Source: Alloprevotella sp. OH1205_COT-284 (lineage in GTDB: Bacteria > Bacteroidota > Bacteroidia > Bacteroidales > Bacteroidaceae). Taken from it: DNA of 33,839 nt. Below are positions 25,478 to 33,825 of this stretch, in pieces. Numbering within the stretch: position 1 is the first letter of the stretch; every line of letters begins with the position of its first letter. The notes below the pieces were generated by a model. The model saw only the letters and a list, made by a program, of their open reading frames with translations, did not search any database and had not been told where the DNA came from. The stretch is taken from positions 1-33,839 of the forward strand of contig NZ_RQYI01000034.1 of the NCBI RefSeq assembly GCF_003859795.1, written 5' to 3'. The position numbers and the translations under genes were made by a program.

Positions 25478-25850
25478 CCTGTTTTTTTGTTTTTGCCGTT
25501 TTGCCTTCGCAAAACCAAACAAGACACTGAAAATCAGCAAGGAAGCTGCGAAGGCAAAGTGAAGGCAAAAGTTCCGATCAAATTGCAAACAACTGAAATT
25601 CAAACCATAACGGTGAAAGCAAAACGAAGGTTTTGCTTTCACCTCCCTTCACTGCTTCGCCACAAAAACACGCGAACAGGAACCGGTGAAGGAAAAAAAT
25701 GGCGACAAACAACTGACACACAACCTATTGCAAATCCCACTTTCGTTTTGCCTTCACTTCCCTTCACCAAAAACGCGCTGAAACACAACACATTGCCCCA
25801 TTTTGCGAAGGCAGTGAAAGCAAAAACAAAAAACATAAGTAACGCGCGCG
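25478..25850 (-). repeat. Foldback dispersed element, copy B (373 bp, inverted)
   Basis: This is the reverse-complement partner of the element at 12827-13203; lengths differ by only 4 bp. The right end AACGCGCGCG matches the left end of copy A, and 25482-25504 matches 13177-13199 exactly. Internal arms GCGAAGGCAAAGTGAAGGC (from 25548) and TTTTGCCTTCACTTCCCTTC (from 25746) are inverted, as in copy A. Confidence 0.7.
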
Positions 25851-25901
25851 CATGAGAAAAACGCATATCCGAACAACATTCGACACTTCCGCCCGTCACC
25901 G

Positions 25902-25964
25902 CCTCCCATGCAGAAATGTTTTCCTCCCATGCAGTTTTTTCTAACTCCATGGTAATTTCCACTT
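25902..25964 (+). repeat. Short 21-bp-period repeat
   Basis: CCTCCCATGCAG recurs exactly 21 bp apart (25902 and 25923), and a degenerate CTCCATG follows at about the same phase (25945). The period equals that of the arrays at 12686, 19119 and 33593, but the sequence does not clearly match them. Confidence 0.5.
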
Positions 25965-26289
25965 CATCACTTTCAAGAAAATCCGCATCCTCTCCGACAA
26001 CGAGGAAGCCGTTTTTATCTTTTCTCCATTCATCGAATCCGAAAAATCGACAATAAATGCTTCATCGCCCCTCGCTTCAAAAAAAAGGAAAATATAAAGC
26101 AAGGAAAATAAACTACCCGCAACATCCCTCCCTATTCTCTTCGCGTCCGTGCGAGCCGTTCATCATTGAAAATTCCATAGGCTTCGCTTATTTTTCCGAA
26201 AGCAACACAAGTCTGCGAAAAAACAGGCGATTTGCAAAAATATAGGCAAAGAATTTCCGTCTAAATTTCGCAGATTAGGTTAGAAATGT

Positions 26290-26297
26290 TATTTTTG
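26290..26297 (+). promoter_or_regulatory. -7 element of the lpx operon promoter
   Basis: TATTTTTG matches the consensus and lies 19 bp before the lpxD ATG. Confidence 0.6.
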
Positions 26298-26316
26298 CAC
26301 TATAAAATACATCATA

Positions 26317-27372
26317 ATGGAATTTACTGCCCAACAAATTGCAAATATCCTTGAAGGAACGGTGGAGGGAAATCCGGATGCCGTGGTCAAGACTTTTGCA
26401 AAGATTGAAGAAGGACAACCGGGGGCCATTTCTTTTTTGGCCAACCCCAAATATGCTCATTATCTTTATGAAACCCGCTCTTCCGTAGTTCTGGTCAATC
26501 GCGATTTCACCCTCGAACGAGAGGTAAACACCACTTTGGTGCGCGTGGCCAACGCCTACGAGTCGATCGCACGCCTGCTCTCCGTCTACGAGTCGATGAC
26601 CCAAAAACGCAGCGGCATCCATCCGCTTGCCTGCGTGGCCGAAAGTGCCCGACTGGGCGAAGACGTTTATGTCGGTGCTTTTGCCTATATCGGCGACGGA
26701 GCGACCATTGGCTCCGGCACTCAAATTTATCCCCATACGGTGATCGAAGAGAGAGTATCGGTAGGCGAAAACTGCATTTTCTATCCCAATGTCAGCGTTT
26801 ATCACGATTGCAAAATCGGCAATCGGGTCATTCTCCACAGCGGCTGCGTGATCGGTGCCGACGGCTTCGGTTTCGCTCCGGCGGCAACAGGCTATGAGAA
26901 AATTCCACAAATCGGCATAGTCACGATCGAAGACGATGTGGAAATCGGTGCCAACAGCTGCATCGACCGCTCAACAATGGGCAGCACCTACATCCGCAAA
27001 GGCGTGAAGCTGGACAACTTGGTGCAAATCGCTCACAATGTCGAAGTTGGATCACACACGGTGATGTCCGCACAAGTCGGTGTTGCCGGCAGCACGAAAG
27101 TGGGACAATGGTGTATGTTTGGCGGACAAGTCGGCATATCGGGACACATCAGCCTGCCCGATCGCACACAGGCCGGAGCACAAGCCGGCCTGCACACCGG
27201 ACGGACAGACGGACGCCCCTTAATGGGAACACCGGCCATCGACGCCCGAAATTTTGCAAAATCGAGTGCCATTTTCAAAAAACTTCCCGACATGCGAGAA
27301 GAAATGATGGCCTTACGCCGAGAAGTCGAACAATTGAAACTACAAATCGAGAATACAAAGAACCGCGAATAG
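26317..27372 (+). CDS. lpxD: UDP-3-O-acylglucosamine N-acyltransferase
   Basis: LpxD adds the N-linked hydroxyacyl chain in lipid A synthesis. The 351-residue protein has the uridine-binding N-terminal domain (1-100, with [18 protein letters not shown]), then a left-handed beta-helix of hexapeptide repeats (about 105-310). The catalytic histidine is H240 in [14 protein letters not shown]-terminal helix ([20 protein letters not shown]) completes the trimer-forming architecture. It is first in the lpxD-lpxC-lpxA cluster, just after a -7 element. Confidence 0.97.
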   Translation: MEFTAQQIANILEGTVEGNPDAVVKTFAKIEEGQPGAISFLANPKYAHYLYETRSSVVLVNRDFTLEREVNTTLVRVANAYESIARLLSVYESMTQKRSGIHPLACVAESARLGEDVYVGAFAYIGDGATIGSGTQIYPHTVIEERVSVGENCIFYPNVSVYHDCKIGNRVILHSGCVIGADGFGFAPAATGYEKIPQIGIVTIEDDVEIGANSCIDRSTMGSTYIRKGVKLDNLVQIAHNVEVGSHTVMSAQVGVAGSTKVGQWCMFGGQVGISGHISLPDRTQAGAQAGLHTGRTDGRPLMGTPAIDARNFAKSSAIFKKLPDMREEMMALRREVEQLKLQIENTKNRE

Positions 27373-27427
27373 TGACACCGGCAACACGAGGTAGCGTCGC
27401 GCGCTTCTTTTTTTTAGAACATCAGTA

Positions 27428-28336
27428 ATGCAACAAACACTTCAAGATAAATTCTCCCTATCCGGCAAGGGGCTGCACACCGGGCTGAATCTCACCATCA
27501 CCTTCTGCCCCGCTCCCGCTGACCACGGTCTGAAAGTGCAACGAGTAGACTTGGAAGGAAGCCCCGTCATCGAGGCCTTGGCCGAAAATGTCATCGACAC
27601 CTCTCGCGGCACGGTCATCGGAAATGCCGACCTCCGCGTTTCAACCATCGAACACGGCCTTGCCTCACTCATGGCATTGGGCATCGACAACTGTCTGATC
27701 CAAGTCGACGGCCCCGAATTTCCCATTCTCGACGGAAGCGCACGCTTCTACGTGGACAACATCCTACGCGTGGGCATTGTCCGTCAAGATGCTCCGCGAC
27801 GTTATCTCACCATCAGCGAACCTCTCGAATACTACGACGAAATATCCGGATCATGCCTGCGCATCGAACCGTCCGATCATCTCAGTATCGACTCCACCAT
27901 CGAGTTTCACGACAGCCAGTTTGTGCAGACTCAACGAGCAGCCATGACAGATGTCAATGACTTTGCCGACGAAATCGCTTCGGCGCGAACGTTTGTTTTC
28001 GTTCGCGAAATCGAACCTCTTTTACAAATGGGACTCATCAAGGGCGGCGACCTGACCAACGCGCTCGTCATCTACGAACGCCGCATGTCGCAACAACGCC
28101 TCGACGCCTTGGCGGACACTCTCGGCGTCGAACACCGGGATGCAGACCATTTGGGTTATCTTCAACAAAAGCCTCTCACTTGGGAAAACGAACCGGCACG
28201 CCACAAGCTCCTCGACATCTTGGGCGATTTGGCACTCGTCGGCCGCCCGATCAAGGGGCACATCATTGCCGTGCGCCCCGGCCACAAGGCCAACAACAAG
28301 TTTGCCCGCCTCCTGCGCGCCAAACACTGCTCCTAA
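27428..28336 (+). CDS. lpxC: UDP-3-O-acyl-N-acetylglucosamine deacetylase, standalone (no FabZ domain)
   Basis: LpxC catalyses the committed, zinc-dependent deacetylation of lipid A synthesis. Zinc ligands H76 (STIEHGL), H259 and D263 (ARHKLLDILGDL) and catalytic H286 (RPGHKANNK) are all present, as is FPILDGSA. The product stops at 302 residues, directly after the LpxC fold. In most Bacteroidetes the gene encodes an LpxC-FabZ fusion of about 460 residues. Here a stop follows RLLRAKHCS, and only 115 bp without FabZ coding capacity separates it from lpxA, so the dehydratase domain is absent rather than frameshifted. It follows lpxD by 55 bp. Confidence 0.95.
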   Translation: MQQTLQDKFSLSGKGLHTGLNLTITFCPAPADHGLKVQRVDLEGSPVIEALAENVIDTSRGTVIGNADLRVSTIEHGLASLMALGIDNCLIQVDGPEFPILDGSARFYVDNILRVGIVRQDAPRRYLTISEPLEYYDEISGSCLRIEPSDHLSIDSTIEFHDSQFVQTQRAAMTDVNDFADEIASARTFVFVREIEPLLQMGLIKGGDLTNALVIYERRMSQQRLDALADTLGVEHRDADHLGYLQQKPLTWENEPARHKLLDILGDLALVGRPIKGHIIAVRPGHKANNKFARLLRAKHCS

Positions 28337-28451
28337 ACGCCCGAAAAGACGGCAACTCCCCGCATCGGAACTCCCGACAAGACAACCGACCGAGCTTTAA
28401 CCCGGCAGAGGCTTTCCCTTTCTCCGCTCATCTTTCAAACAACAATGCCCT

Positions 28452-29222
28452 ATGATTTCTCCGCTCGCTTACATTCATCCCGATGCCAAAATCGGCGAAA
28501 ATTGTGAAATCGGTCCTTTCTGCTTTATTGACGCCAACGTCGAAATCGGCGACAACAACCACCTGATGAACTCGGTGACGTTGCTGAGCGGCACACGATT
28601 GGGAAAAGGCAACACCCTCTTTCCCGGATCCGTAGTCGGGGCCATTCCCCAAGACCTCAAATTCAGAGGAGAAGTGACCACTGCCGAAATCGGCGACAAC
28701 AACACCATCCGCGAAAACGTCACCATCAATCGGGGAACCGCCGCCAAAGGCAAAACCGTGGTCGGCAGCAACAACCTTTTAATGGAGGGCATGCACGTCG
28801 GACACGACAGCATCATCGGCAACGGCTGCATCATCGGCAACTCAACCAAAATCGCCGGTGAAGTCGTCATCGACGATTTCGCCATACTCAGCGCAAACGT
28901 CCTTGTGCATCAGTTTTGCCACATCGGTTCCTATGTCATGGTCAGTGGCGGCACCCGAACAGGACAAGACGTCCCCCCCTTCTGCATCGCAGCCCGCGAG
29001 CCCGTGGCCTACTGTGGCTTGAACCTCGTAGGGTTGAAACGCCGCAATTTCCCCATAGAGGTCATCAACGCGTTGCACTCCGCCTATCTGATTCTCTACC
29101 AAAACTCGAAACTCTTCAACGAACGTATCACGGAAATCCGCGAAACCGTTCACCCTTGCAAAGAGGTGGACTATCTTCTCGACTTTTTGATCAATTCAAA
29201 ACGCGGTTTCATAGGAAAATAA
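28452..29222 (+). CDS. lpxA: Acyl-ACP-UDP-N-acetylglucosamine O-acyltransferase
   Basis: LpxA transfers the first 3-hydroxyacyl chain to UDP-GlcNAc in lipid A synthesis. The 256-residue protein is a hexapeptide-repeat beta-helix (about 1-185) with catalytic H118 in GMHVGHDSIIGNG (H125 in E. coli). The C-terminal helical domain follows, with LNLVGLKRRNFP. It is normally last of the lpx genes in this cluster; an IS1096 TnpR-like gene starts 9 bp after its stop, so the operon continues. Confidence 0.97.
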   Translation: MISPLAYIHPDAKIGENCEIGPFCFIDANVEIGDNNHLMNSVTLLSGTRLGKGNTLFPGSVVGAIPQDLKFRGEVTTAEIGDNNTIRENVTINRGTAAKGKTVVGSNNLLMEGMHVGHDSIIGNGCIIGNSTKIAGEVVIDDFAILSANVLVHQFCHIGSYVMVSGGTRTGQDVPPFCIAAREPVAYCGLNLVGLKRRNFPIEVINALHSAYLILYQNSKLFNERITEIRETVHPCKEVDYLLDFLINSKRGFIGK

Positions 29223-29231
29223 ATTACTCTC

Positions 29232-29768
29232 ATGCAATATCTCATCCGCGTCATCAGCGAAGAAAGCGAAGACTTTCGCCGCGACATCTTGATTGACGAA
29301 GACGCCACTTTTCTCGAACTCAGCAACTGCCTCCTCGAAGCCTGCGGCTATCCCGACGACCAAATGACTTCTTTCTACGTCTGCAACGAGGAATGGGAAC
29401 GCGGCGAACAAATCACGCGCGAAGACGTGCGCGACTCCGCACAAGATCAAGACATCTTCACCATGGCCGACACGGCACTCACCGACTTCCTCGACAACGG
29501 CGTCACCCATTTGGAATACGTGTTCGACCCTTTCAACGATCGTGTGTTCTCCCTCTCCGTACGCGACGAACGCACCGGTTGCGGTGCGGCCGAAGTGGTG
29601 AAATCGGTGGGCGAAGCTCCACGACAAATCGGAGATATGGATTTGAGCGATGCCGCTTTGGCCGGAGGCGGAGGCAGTGCCGATTTTTCGGAAGACTTCG
29701 GCATCGAATCTTTCAACTCCGACGAGATAGACCTTGAAGGTTTTGAAATTTCAGAACAAGAATATTGA
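29232..29768 (+). CDS. IS1096 TnpR-like/pRiA4b ORF-3-like domain protein
   Basis: The 178-residue protein has an N-terminal domain (MQYLIRVISEESEDFRRDIL ... LLEACGYPDDQMTSFYV ... YVFDPFNDRVFSLSV, residues 1-115) that resembles the plasmid pRiA4b ORF-3/IS1096 passenger TnpR fold. An acidic, glycine-containing tail (about 130-178) follows. The name comes from a mobile-element gene, but chromosomal copies in Bacteroidales are common, stable and of unknown role. It starts 9 bp after lpxA and is followed by a 12-bp hairpin before miaA. I infer nothing about recombination activity; no serine or tyrosine recombinase motif is visible. Confidence 0.7.
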   Translation: MQYLIRVISEESEDFRRDILIDEDATFLELSNCLLEACGYPDDQMTSFYVCNEEWERGEQITREDVRDSAQDQDIFTMADTALTDFLDNGVTHLEYVFDPFNDRVFSLSVRDERTGCGAAEVVKSVGEAPRQIGDMDLSDAALAGGGGSADFSEDFGIESFNSDEIDLEGFEISEQEY

Positions 29769-29829
29769 CACGGCATCGGGCAGTTGCGCCCACACTTCGC
29801 AAGGGCGGAAGCCTCATGCACCTTCTTCC

Positions 29830-29873
29830 ACACCCTCCTCTCGGCATCGCAAGATCGTTAAAGAGGAGGGTGT
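29830..29873 (+). terminator. Hairpin between the TnpR-like gene and miaA
   Basis: ACACCCTCCTCT at 29830-29841 pairs perfectly with 29862-29873 (12 bp). T-rich sequence follows some bases later (CTGTTTGTCG, then a T6 run), so termination may be partial and miaA may be reached by read-through. Confidence 0.6.
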
Positions 29874-29918
29874 CTGTTTGTCGAATTGTTTTTTCTCTTT
29901 TTTCCATCCTCTCCTCTC

Positions 29919-30818
29919 ATGCTCCCCACTCTCTTTGTGCTTGTCGGATCCACGGCTGTCGGAAAAACCGCCCTCAGTCTGCGTGTGGCCGAAATGTTGC
30001 AATCGCCCATCCTCAGTGCCGACTCCCGACAGATGTTTCGCGATCTGCCCATCGGCACCGCCGCACCCACTCCCGAAGACAGAGCTCGCGTTAAACACTA
30101 TTTTGTGGGCACGCTCGGATTGGAAGATTATTATAGTGCAGCGCAATATGAGCAAGACGTACTTGCCTTGACGAAACACCTTTTTGAACAACACGACGCT
30201 TTGCTCCTGACCGGCGGCAGCATGATGTATGTCGACGCCGTGTGCAACGGCATCGACGACATTCCCACTATTTCCTCCGATATTCGCCACGAAGTGGCAG
30301 CCGATTTTGAAAAAAACGGTTTGGAACCGCTCTTGGCAGAACTGCAACGCCGAGATCCCGAATATCACGCCATTGTCGATCCGTGCAACCACAAACGCGT
30401 GGTACACGCCCTCGAAGTCATTCGACAAACGGGAAAGCCACTCACGGTTTTCAGAACGGGACAGCGCAAAAAACGACCGTTCCGTGTGGTAAAAATCGGA
30501 TTGCAACGCCCTCGCGAAGAACTCTTTGCACGCATCAATCATCGCACAACGCTCATGGTCGAAGTCGGTTTTCTCGACGAAGCCCGCCGCGTGATGCCGT
30601 TCAGATCCTGCAACTCGCTCAACACCGTGGGATACAAAGAGATATTTCGATACTTCGACGGAGAATGGGCACTCGACATGGCACTCGACCGCATCAGAAA
30701 AAACACACGGGTCTATGCCAAGAAACAGATGACATGGTTTGCAAAAGATCAAGACATTCGATGGTTTCACCCCGAAGAAGAAGACGCCCTGCTCCGTTTC
30801 GTGCAACAATCTCTCTGA
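29919..30818 (+). CDS. miaA: tRNA dimethylallyltransferase
   Basis: MiaA adds a dimethylallyl group to N6 of A37 in tRNAs that read codons beginning with U. The 299-residue protein has the P-loop VGSTAVGKT (9-17), SADSRQMFRDLPIGTA (about 33-48), GGSMMYVDAVCNG (about 96-108) and the late VYAKKQMTWFAKD element that contacts RNA. The ATG at 29919 is preferred over an in-frame TTG at 29886, which would add 11 hydrophobic residues before the P-loop strand. It is separated from the upstream gene by a terminator-like hairpin. Confidence 0.95.
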   Translation: MLPTLFVLVGSTAVGKTALSLRVAEMLQSPILSADSRQMFRDLPIGTAAPTPEDRARVKHYFVGTLGLEDYYSAAQYEQDVLALTKHLFEQHDALLLTGGSMMYVDAVCNGIDDIPTISSDIRHEVAADFEKNGLEPLLAELQRRDPEYHAIVDPCNHKRVVHALEVIRQTGKPLTVFRTGQRKKRPFRVVKIGLQRPREELFARINHRTTLMVEVGFLDEARRVMPFRSCNSLNTVGYKEIFRYFDGEWALDMALDRIRKNTRVYAKKQMTWFAKDQDIRWFHPEEEDALLRFVQQSL

Positions 30819-30894
30819 GTGTTTCACCGATGCTTGAAGCGTTTTTTCCGCACAGGACAGCTACCGATCGGCAACGTAGAAAAAAAGAAATAAA

Positions 30895-30926
30895 TTTGGC
30901 TCTTTCTCGGCTTTATCGTACATTTG
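30895..30926 (+). promoter_or_regulatory. Promoter of the PBP1A gene
   Basis: TTTG at 30895-30898, a 20-bp spacer and TACATTTG at 30919-30926 match the consensus closely. The ATG at 30955 follows 28 bp later. Confidence 0.75.
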
Positions 30927-30954
30927 CCTAAGATTTAGCACATTGACTTCACGT

Positions 30955-33504
30955 ATGGATCTACAACAAAACAGTTTTTTCGGACGTCTGATTCGTCTCT
31001 TTTTATGGACGCTTCAACCGTTCCGAAGCTTTGGAACGTGGTACAAGAGTTTGTATCGCGGTGTACCATGGTGGAAAAAACTCGGTATCGGTACGCTATC
31101 TTTTATACTCTTCCTTTTTTTCTACGCCTTTGCCGTTCAAGTCAATCTATTTTGGCTGTTTGGCAAATCACCATCGTTAGACAGCATCATTCATCCTCAA
31201 AATCCTGCCGCCTCCGAACTTTACAGCGACGACGGACGCCTTTTGGGTAAATATTTCAACGAGAACCGCTCCCCTATACCTTACGATTCCATTGCCCCGG
31301 CTTTCATCGATGCCTTGATCAGCACCGAGGACGAACGCTTTTACAGCCACCGAGGGGTGGACGTTGTGGGGATTTTTGCAGCCTTCAAAGACGCTTTCAC
31401 CGGTAAGGCAAGAGGAGCTTCGACCATCACGCAGCAATTGGTGAAAAACATGTTCAGAGTTCGCACCGAATATTCGTCCGGTCTGCTCGGACACATTCCC
31501 GGAGTGAAGATATTGGTGATGAAAAGCAAAGAAATGATCATCGCCACCGAACTGGAAATGTTTTGCACCAAAAAAGAAATCCTTACCATGTATGCCAACA
31601 CGGTGGATTTCGGCTCCAATGCATTCGGCATCAAAACGGCAGCCCAAACCTATTTCGACACCACTCCCAGACAGCTCAAACCCGAAGAAGCCGCAGTATT
31701 GGTGGGATTACTCAAAGCCACTTCGGCCTATAACCCCAAACTCAATCCGAAAAACTCTTTGCGCCGTCGCAACGTAGTGCTTGACAACATGCGCACACAC
31801 GGCAAACTCACCTCCGAAGAGTGCGAACACCTCAAAGCCACTCCCATTGAATTGAAATTCAAGGTCGAAAGTGCTTACGACGGCACCGCTCTTTATTTCC
31901 GTCAGGCAGTGGCCGAAGAGTTGAAACGCATCATGCCCGACCTCGATCCCTATCGCGACGGCTTGAAAATCTACACCTCCCTCGACAGTCGCATGCAACA
32001 CTATGCCGAAGAGGCGATGTTGGAACAAATGCGCAAAGTGCAACGCAATTTCGAAAGCCATTGGGGACGGAAAGATCCTTGGGCAGACGCCAAAAACAAT
32101 CCCATTCCCCAATTTTTGGAAGAGAAACTGCGTCAGACCAATGCCTACAAAATGCTCGCCGCGCGCTATCCCGACGACCCACAGCGCATACGGGAAATGC
32201 TCAACACGCCACACCGCGTCAAGCTGTTCAGCTACGACGGAACGATCGAACGTGAAATGTCGTCGGTAGACTCTCTGCGCTACATGCTTCGTTTTCTCCA
32301 TGCCGGCTTCATGGCAATGGAACCCGAAACGGGCTTTGTGCGTGCCTATGTGGGCGACTTGGATTTCAACACGTGGCAACACGACAAAATCAGCTCCACC
32401 CACCAACCCGGTTCCACGTTCAAACTCTTTGTCTATGCCACGGCTATCAAACAAGGTTGGCTGCCGTCTGACGCTCGTCTGAAAGATGAATACATCCAAA
32501 TGGACGTCATCGACAAAGACGGCAAACCTGCCATTTGGCGACCTCACAACGCCAACGGCAACTTCTCCGGTGCCCACCTCCCCCTGCGTGCGGCATTTGC
32601 GCAGAGCATCAACACGATCGCCGTGAAGCTGGGGCAGGAAGTCGGCATTGACAACGTCATCAAAACCGCCCAAAGCATGGGCATCACCACCCGATTGGAA
32701 AACGCTCCCTCCCTACCCTTGGGGCCGAGCGACGTGACGCTCAAAGAACTCGTGGCCGCCTATGCTTCCGTGGCCAATCGGGGAGAATATGTCGCTCCGA
32801 GAATGATAACGCGCATTGTGAATGCAGACGGAAAGGTCATCTATGAAGCCAACCGCGAAGTGCACACCGTCATGAACGAAAAAGAAGCCTTCTATCTGCA
32901 AACCCTCCTCAAAGCCGGCGTGAGCGATGGCGGCGGCACTTCGCAAAGTCTGGGAAGTGCTTCCTATTTGGGACAGTGGTATTGGAACAAGTCGATCGAC
33001 GTCGGCGGCAAGACCGGCACCACCAATTCCCACGCCGATGCTTGGTTTGTGGGCGTCACGCCGAAACTCGTCGGAGGAGCGTGGGTCGGGGGTGAATACC
33101 GACAAATCCACTTCCGAACGGGAGCACTCGGACAAGGCTCCAAAACGGCACTCCCCATCTTCGGTTTGTTCATGAAGAAAGTGCTTTCCGACGACCGTCT
33201 GCGCCCGAAATATCTGGCAAAATTCACCATGCCCGAAGGAATCAATCCGGCAGATCTCGAAGGACGCATAGAAATCGAAGAGCCCGACAGCCTTGACATA
33301 GACAGTTTGGCGTTCAATCCTGACTACCCCGATGAAATCGGCCGCGAGCTACCGCCGCCCGACATCGAAAATTTGGACGCTCCGACACCTGCACCGGCCG
33401 AGCCTGCCCCCTCATCGCCCACACCTTCCGTGAAAGAAAAAGTGCGCCCGGCAAAAGAAGAAAAACCCAAACCGATGCGTGAGAAAGACAACCTTTTCGA
33501 TTAA
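30955..33504 (+). CDS. mrcA: Class A penicillin-binding protein (PBP1A, glycosyltransferase/transpeptidase)
   Basis: The 849-residue bifunctional enzyme polymerises and crosslinks peptidoglycan. A cytoplasmic N terminus is followed by one membrane helix (about 42-65, [20 protein letters not shown]). The GT51 domain has catalytic E125 in [14 protein letters not shown] and [14 protein letters not shown]. The transpeptidase has S487-TFK490 (QPGSTFK), S551-I-N553 and K686-TGT. The tail is rich in Pro, Ala, Glu and Lys (from about 795), as in many PBP1A proteins. The ATG at 30955 is preferred to a TTG at 30943. It has its own promoter and a strong terminator 27 bp after the stop. Confidence 0.96.
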   Translation: MDLQQNSFFGRLIRLFLWTLQPFRSFGTWYKSLYRGVPWWKKLGIGTLSFILFLFFYAFAVQVNLFWLFGKSPSLDSIIHPQNPAASELYSDDGRLLGKYFNENRSPIPYDSIAPAFIDALISTEDERFYSHRGVDVVGIFAAFKDAFTGKARGASTITQQLVKNMFRVRTEYSSGLLGHIPGVKILVMKSKEMIIATELEMFCTKKEILTMYANTVDFGSNAFGIKTAAQTYFDTTPRQLKPEEAAVLVGLLKATSAYNPKLNPKNSLRRRNVVLDNMRTHGKLTSEECEHLKATPIELKFKVESAYDGTALYFRQAVAEELKRIMPDLDPYRDGLKIYTSLDSRMQHYAEEAMLEQMRKVQRNFESHWGRKDPWADAKNNPIPQFLEEKLRQTNAYKMLAARYPDDPQRIREMLNTPHRVKLFSYDGTIEREMSSVDSLRYMLRFLHAGFMAMEPETGFVRAYVGDLDFNTWQHDKISSTHQPGSTFKLFVYATAIKQGWLPSDARLKDEYIQMDVIDKDGKPAIWRPHNANGNFSGAHLPLRAAFAQSINTIAVKLGQEVGIDNVIKTAQSMGITTRLENAPSLPLGPSDVTLKELVAAYASVANRGEYVAPRMITRIVNADGKVIYEANREVHTVMNEKEAFYLQTLLKAGVSDGGGTSQSLGSASYLGQWYWNKSIDVGGKTGTTNSHADAWFVGVTPKLVGGAWVGGEYRQIHFRTGALGQGSKTALPIFGLFMKKVLSDDRLRPKYLAKFTMPEGINPADLEGRIEIEEPDSLDIDSLAFNPDYPDEIGRELPPPDIENLDAPTPAPAEPAPSSPTPSVKEKVRPAKEEKPKPMREKDNLFD

Positions 33505-33531
33505 ACACGAGGCTGTATACAAATATGCACT

Positions 33532-33569
33532 GCACCCCAAAAGTCTTGTCATACTTTTGGGGTGCTTTT
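33532..33569 (+). terminator. Rho-independent terminator after the PBP gene
   Basis: GCACCCCAAAAG at 33532-33543 pairs perfectly with 33554-33565 (12 bp, 10-base loop) and is followed by TTTTA. Confidence 0.9.
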
Positions 33570-33592
33570 ATGAAGTACCATTATGAAATACT

Positions 33593-33739
33593 CTGCCTAA
33601 GAAGCAGGAAATTCTAACTAACGAGTAGAAAATTCTAACTAACGAGTAGAAAATTCTAACTAACGAGTAGAAAATTCTAACTAACGAGTAGAAAACTCTA
33701 CCTAAGAGGTAGAAACTCCTAACTAACGAGTAGGAAATC
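33593..33739 (+). repeat. Seven-copy 21-bp tandem array
   Basis: Seven units of exactly 21 bp run from 33593 to 33739. Units 2-4 are identical (CTAACTAACGAGTAGAAAA plus TT); units 1, 5, 6 and 7 vary. Unit 6 contains a perfect 8-bp palindrome (TTCTACCT/AGGTAGAA with AAG between, starting in unit 5); units 2-5 form TTCT-ACT/AGT-AGAA hairpins with one bulged A. There are no non-repetitive spacers, so this is not a CRISPR. It lies between the PBP terminator and a probable insertion-sequence end. Confidence 0.95.
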
Positions 33740-33788
33740 CGAACCCAAAGGATACTGTCCTATAAAAGTGTGTAAGCTCCAAAGTTCT

Positions 33789-33796
33789 TATCTTTG
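33789..33796 (+). promoter_or_regulatory. -7 element before the partial gene at the right edge
   Basis: TATCTTTG matches the -7 consensus and sits 29 bp before the ATG at 33826. No clear -33 element is seen. Confidence 0.45.
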
Positions 33797-33825
33797 TGGT
33801 GAAATTCGAAAACAGACTAAGAACA

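Larger units (their letters stand above)
25287..26289. other. One-kilobase gene-free region between mutS2 and lpxD
   Basis: Divergent promoters bound the region. It contains the foldback element copy B (25478-25850) and a 21-bp-period repeat at 25902. Open frames here are short, low-complexity and without recognisable domains. From 25965 to 26289 I see nothing beyond AT-rich leader sequence. Confidence 0.6.

Noticed and set aside
25151-25855. Open frame running from mutS2 through foldback element B
   Set aside because: It covers the mutS2 promoter and the repeat element, is low-complexity and basic, and has no domain.
26057-26245. 62-residue open frame before lpxD
   Set aside because: It has AT-rich, lysine- and serine-biased composition, no family resemblance and no promoter or terminator of its own.
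33593-33739. CRISPR array
   Set aside because: Units are directly contiguous with no unique spacers, and no cas gene is present.
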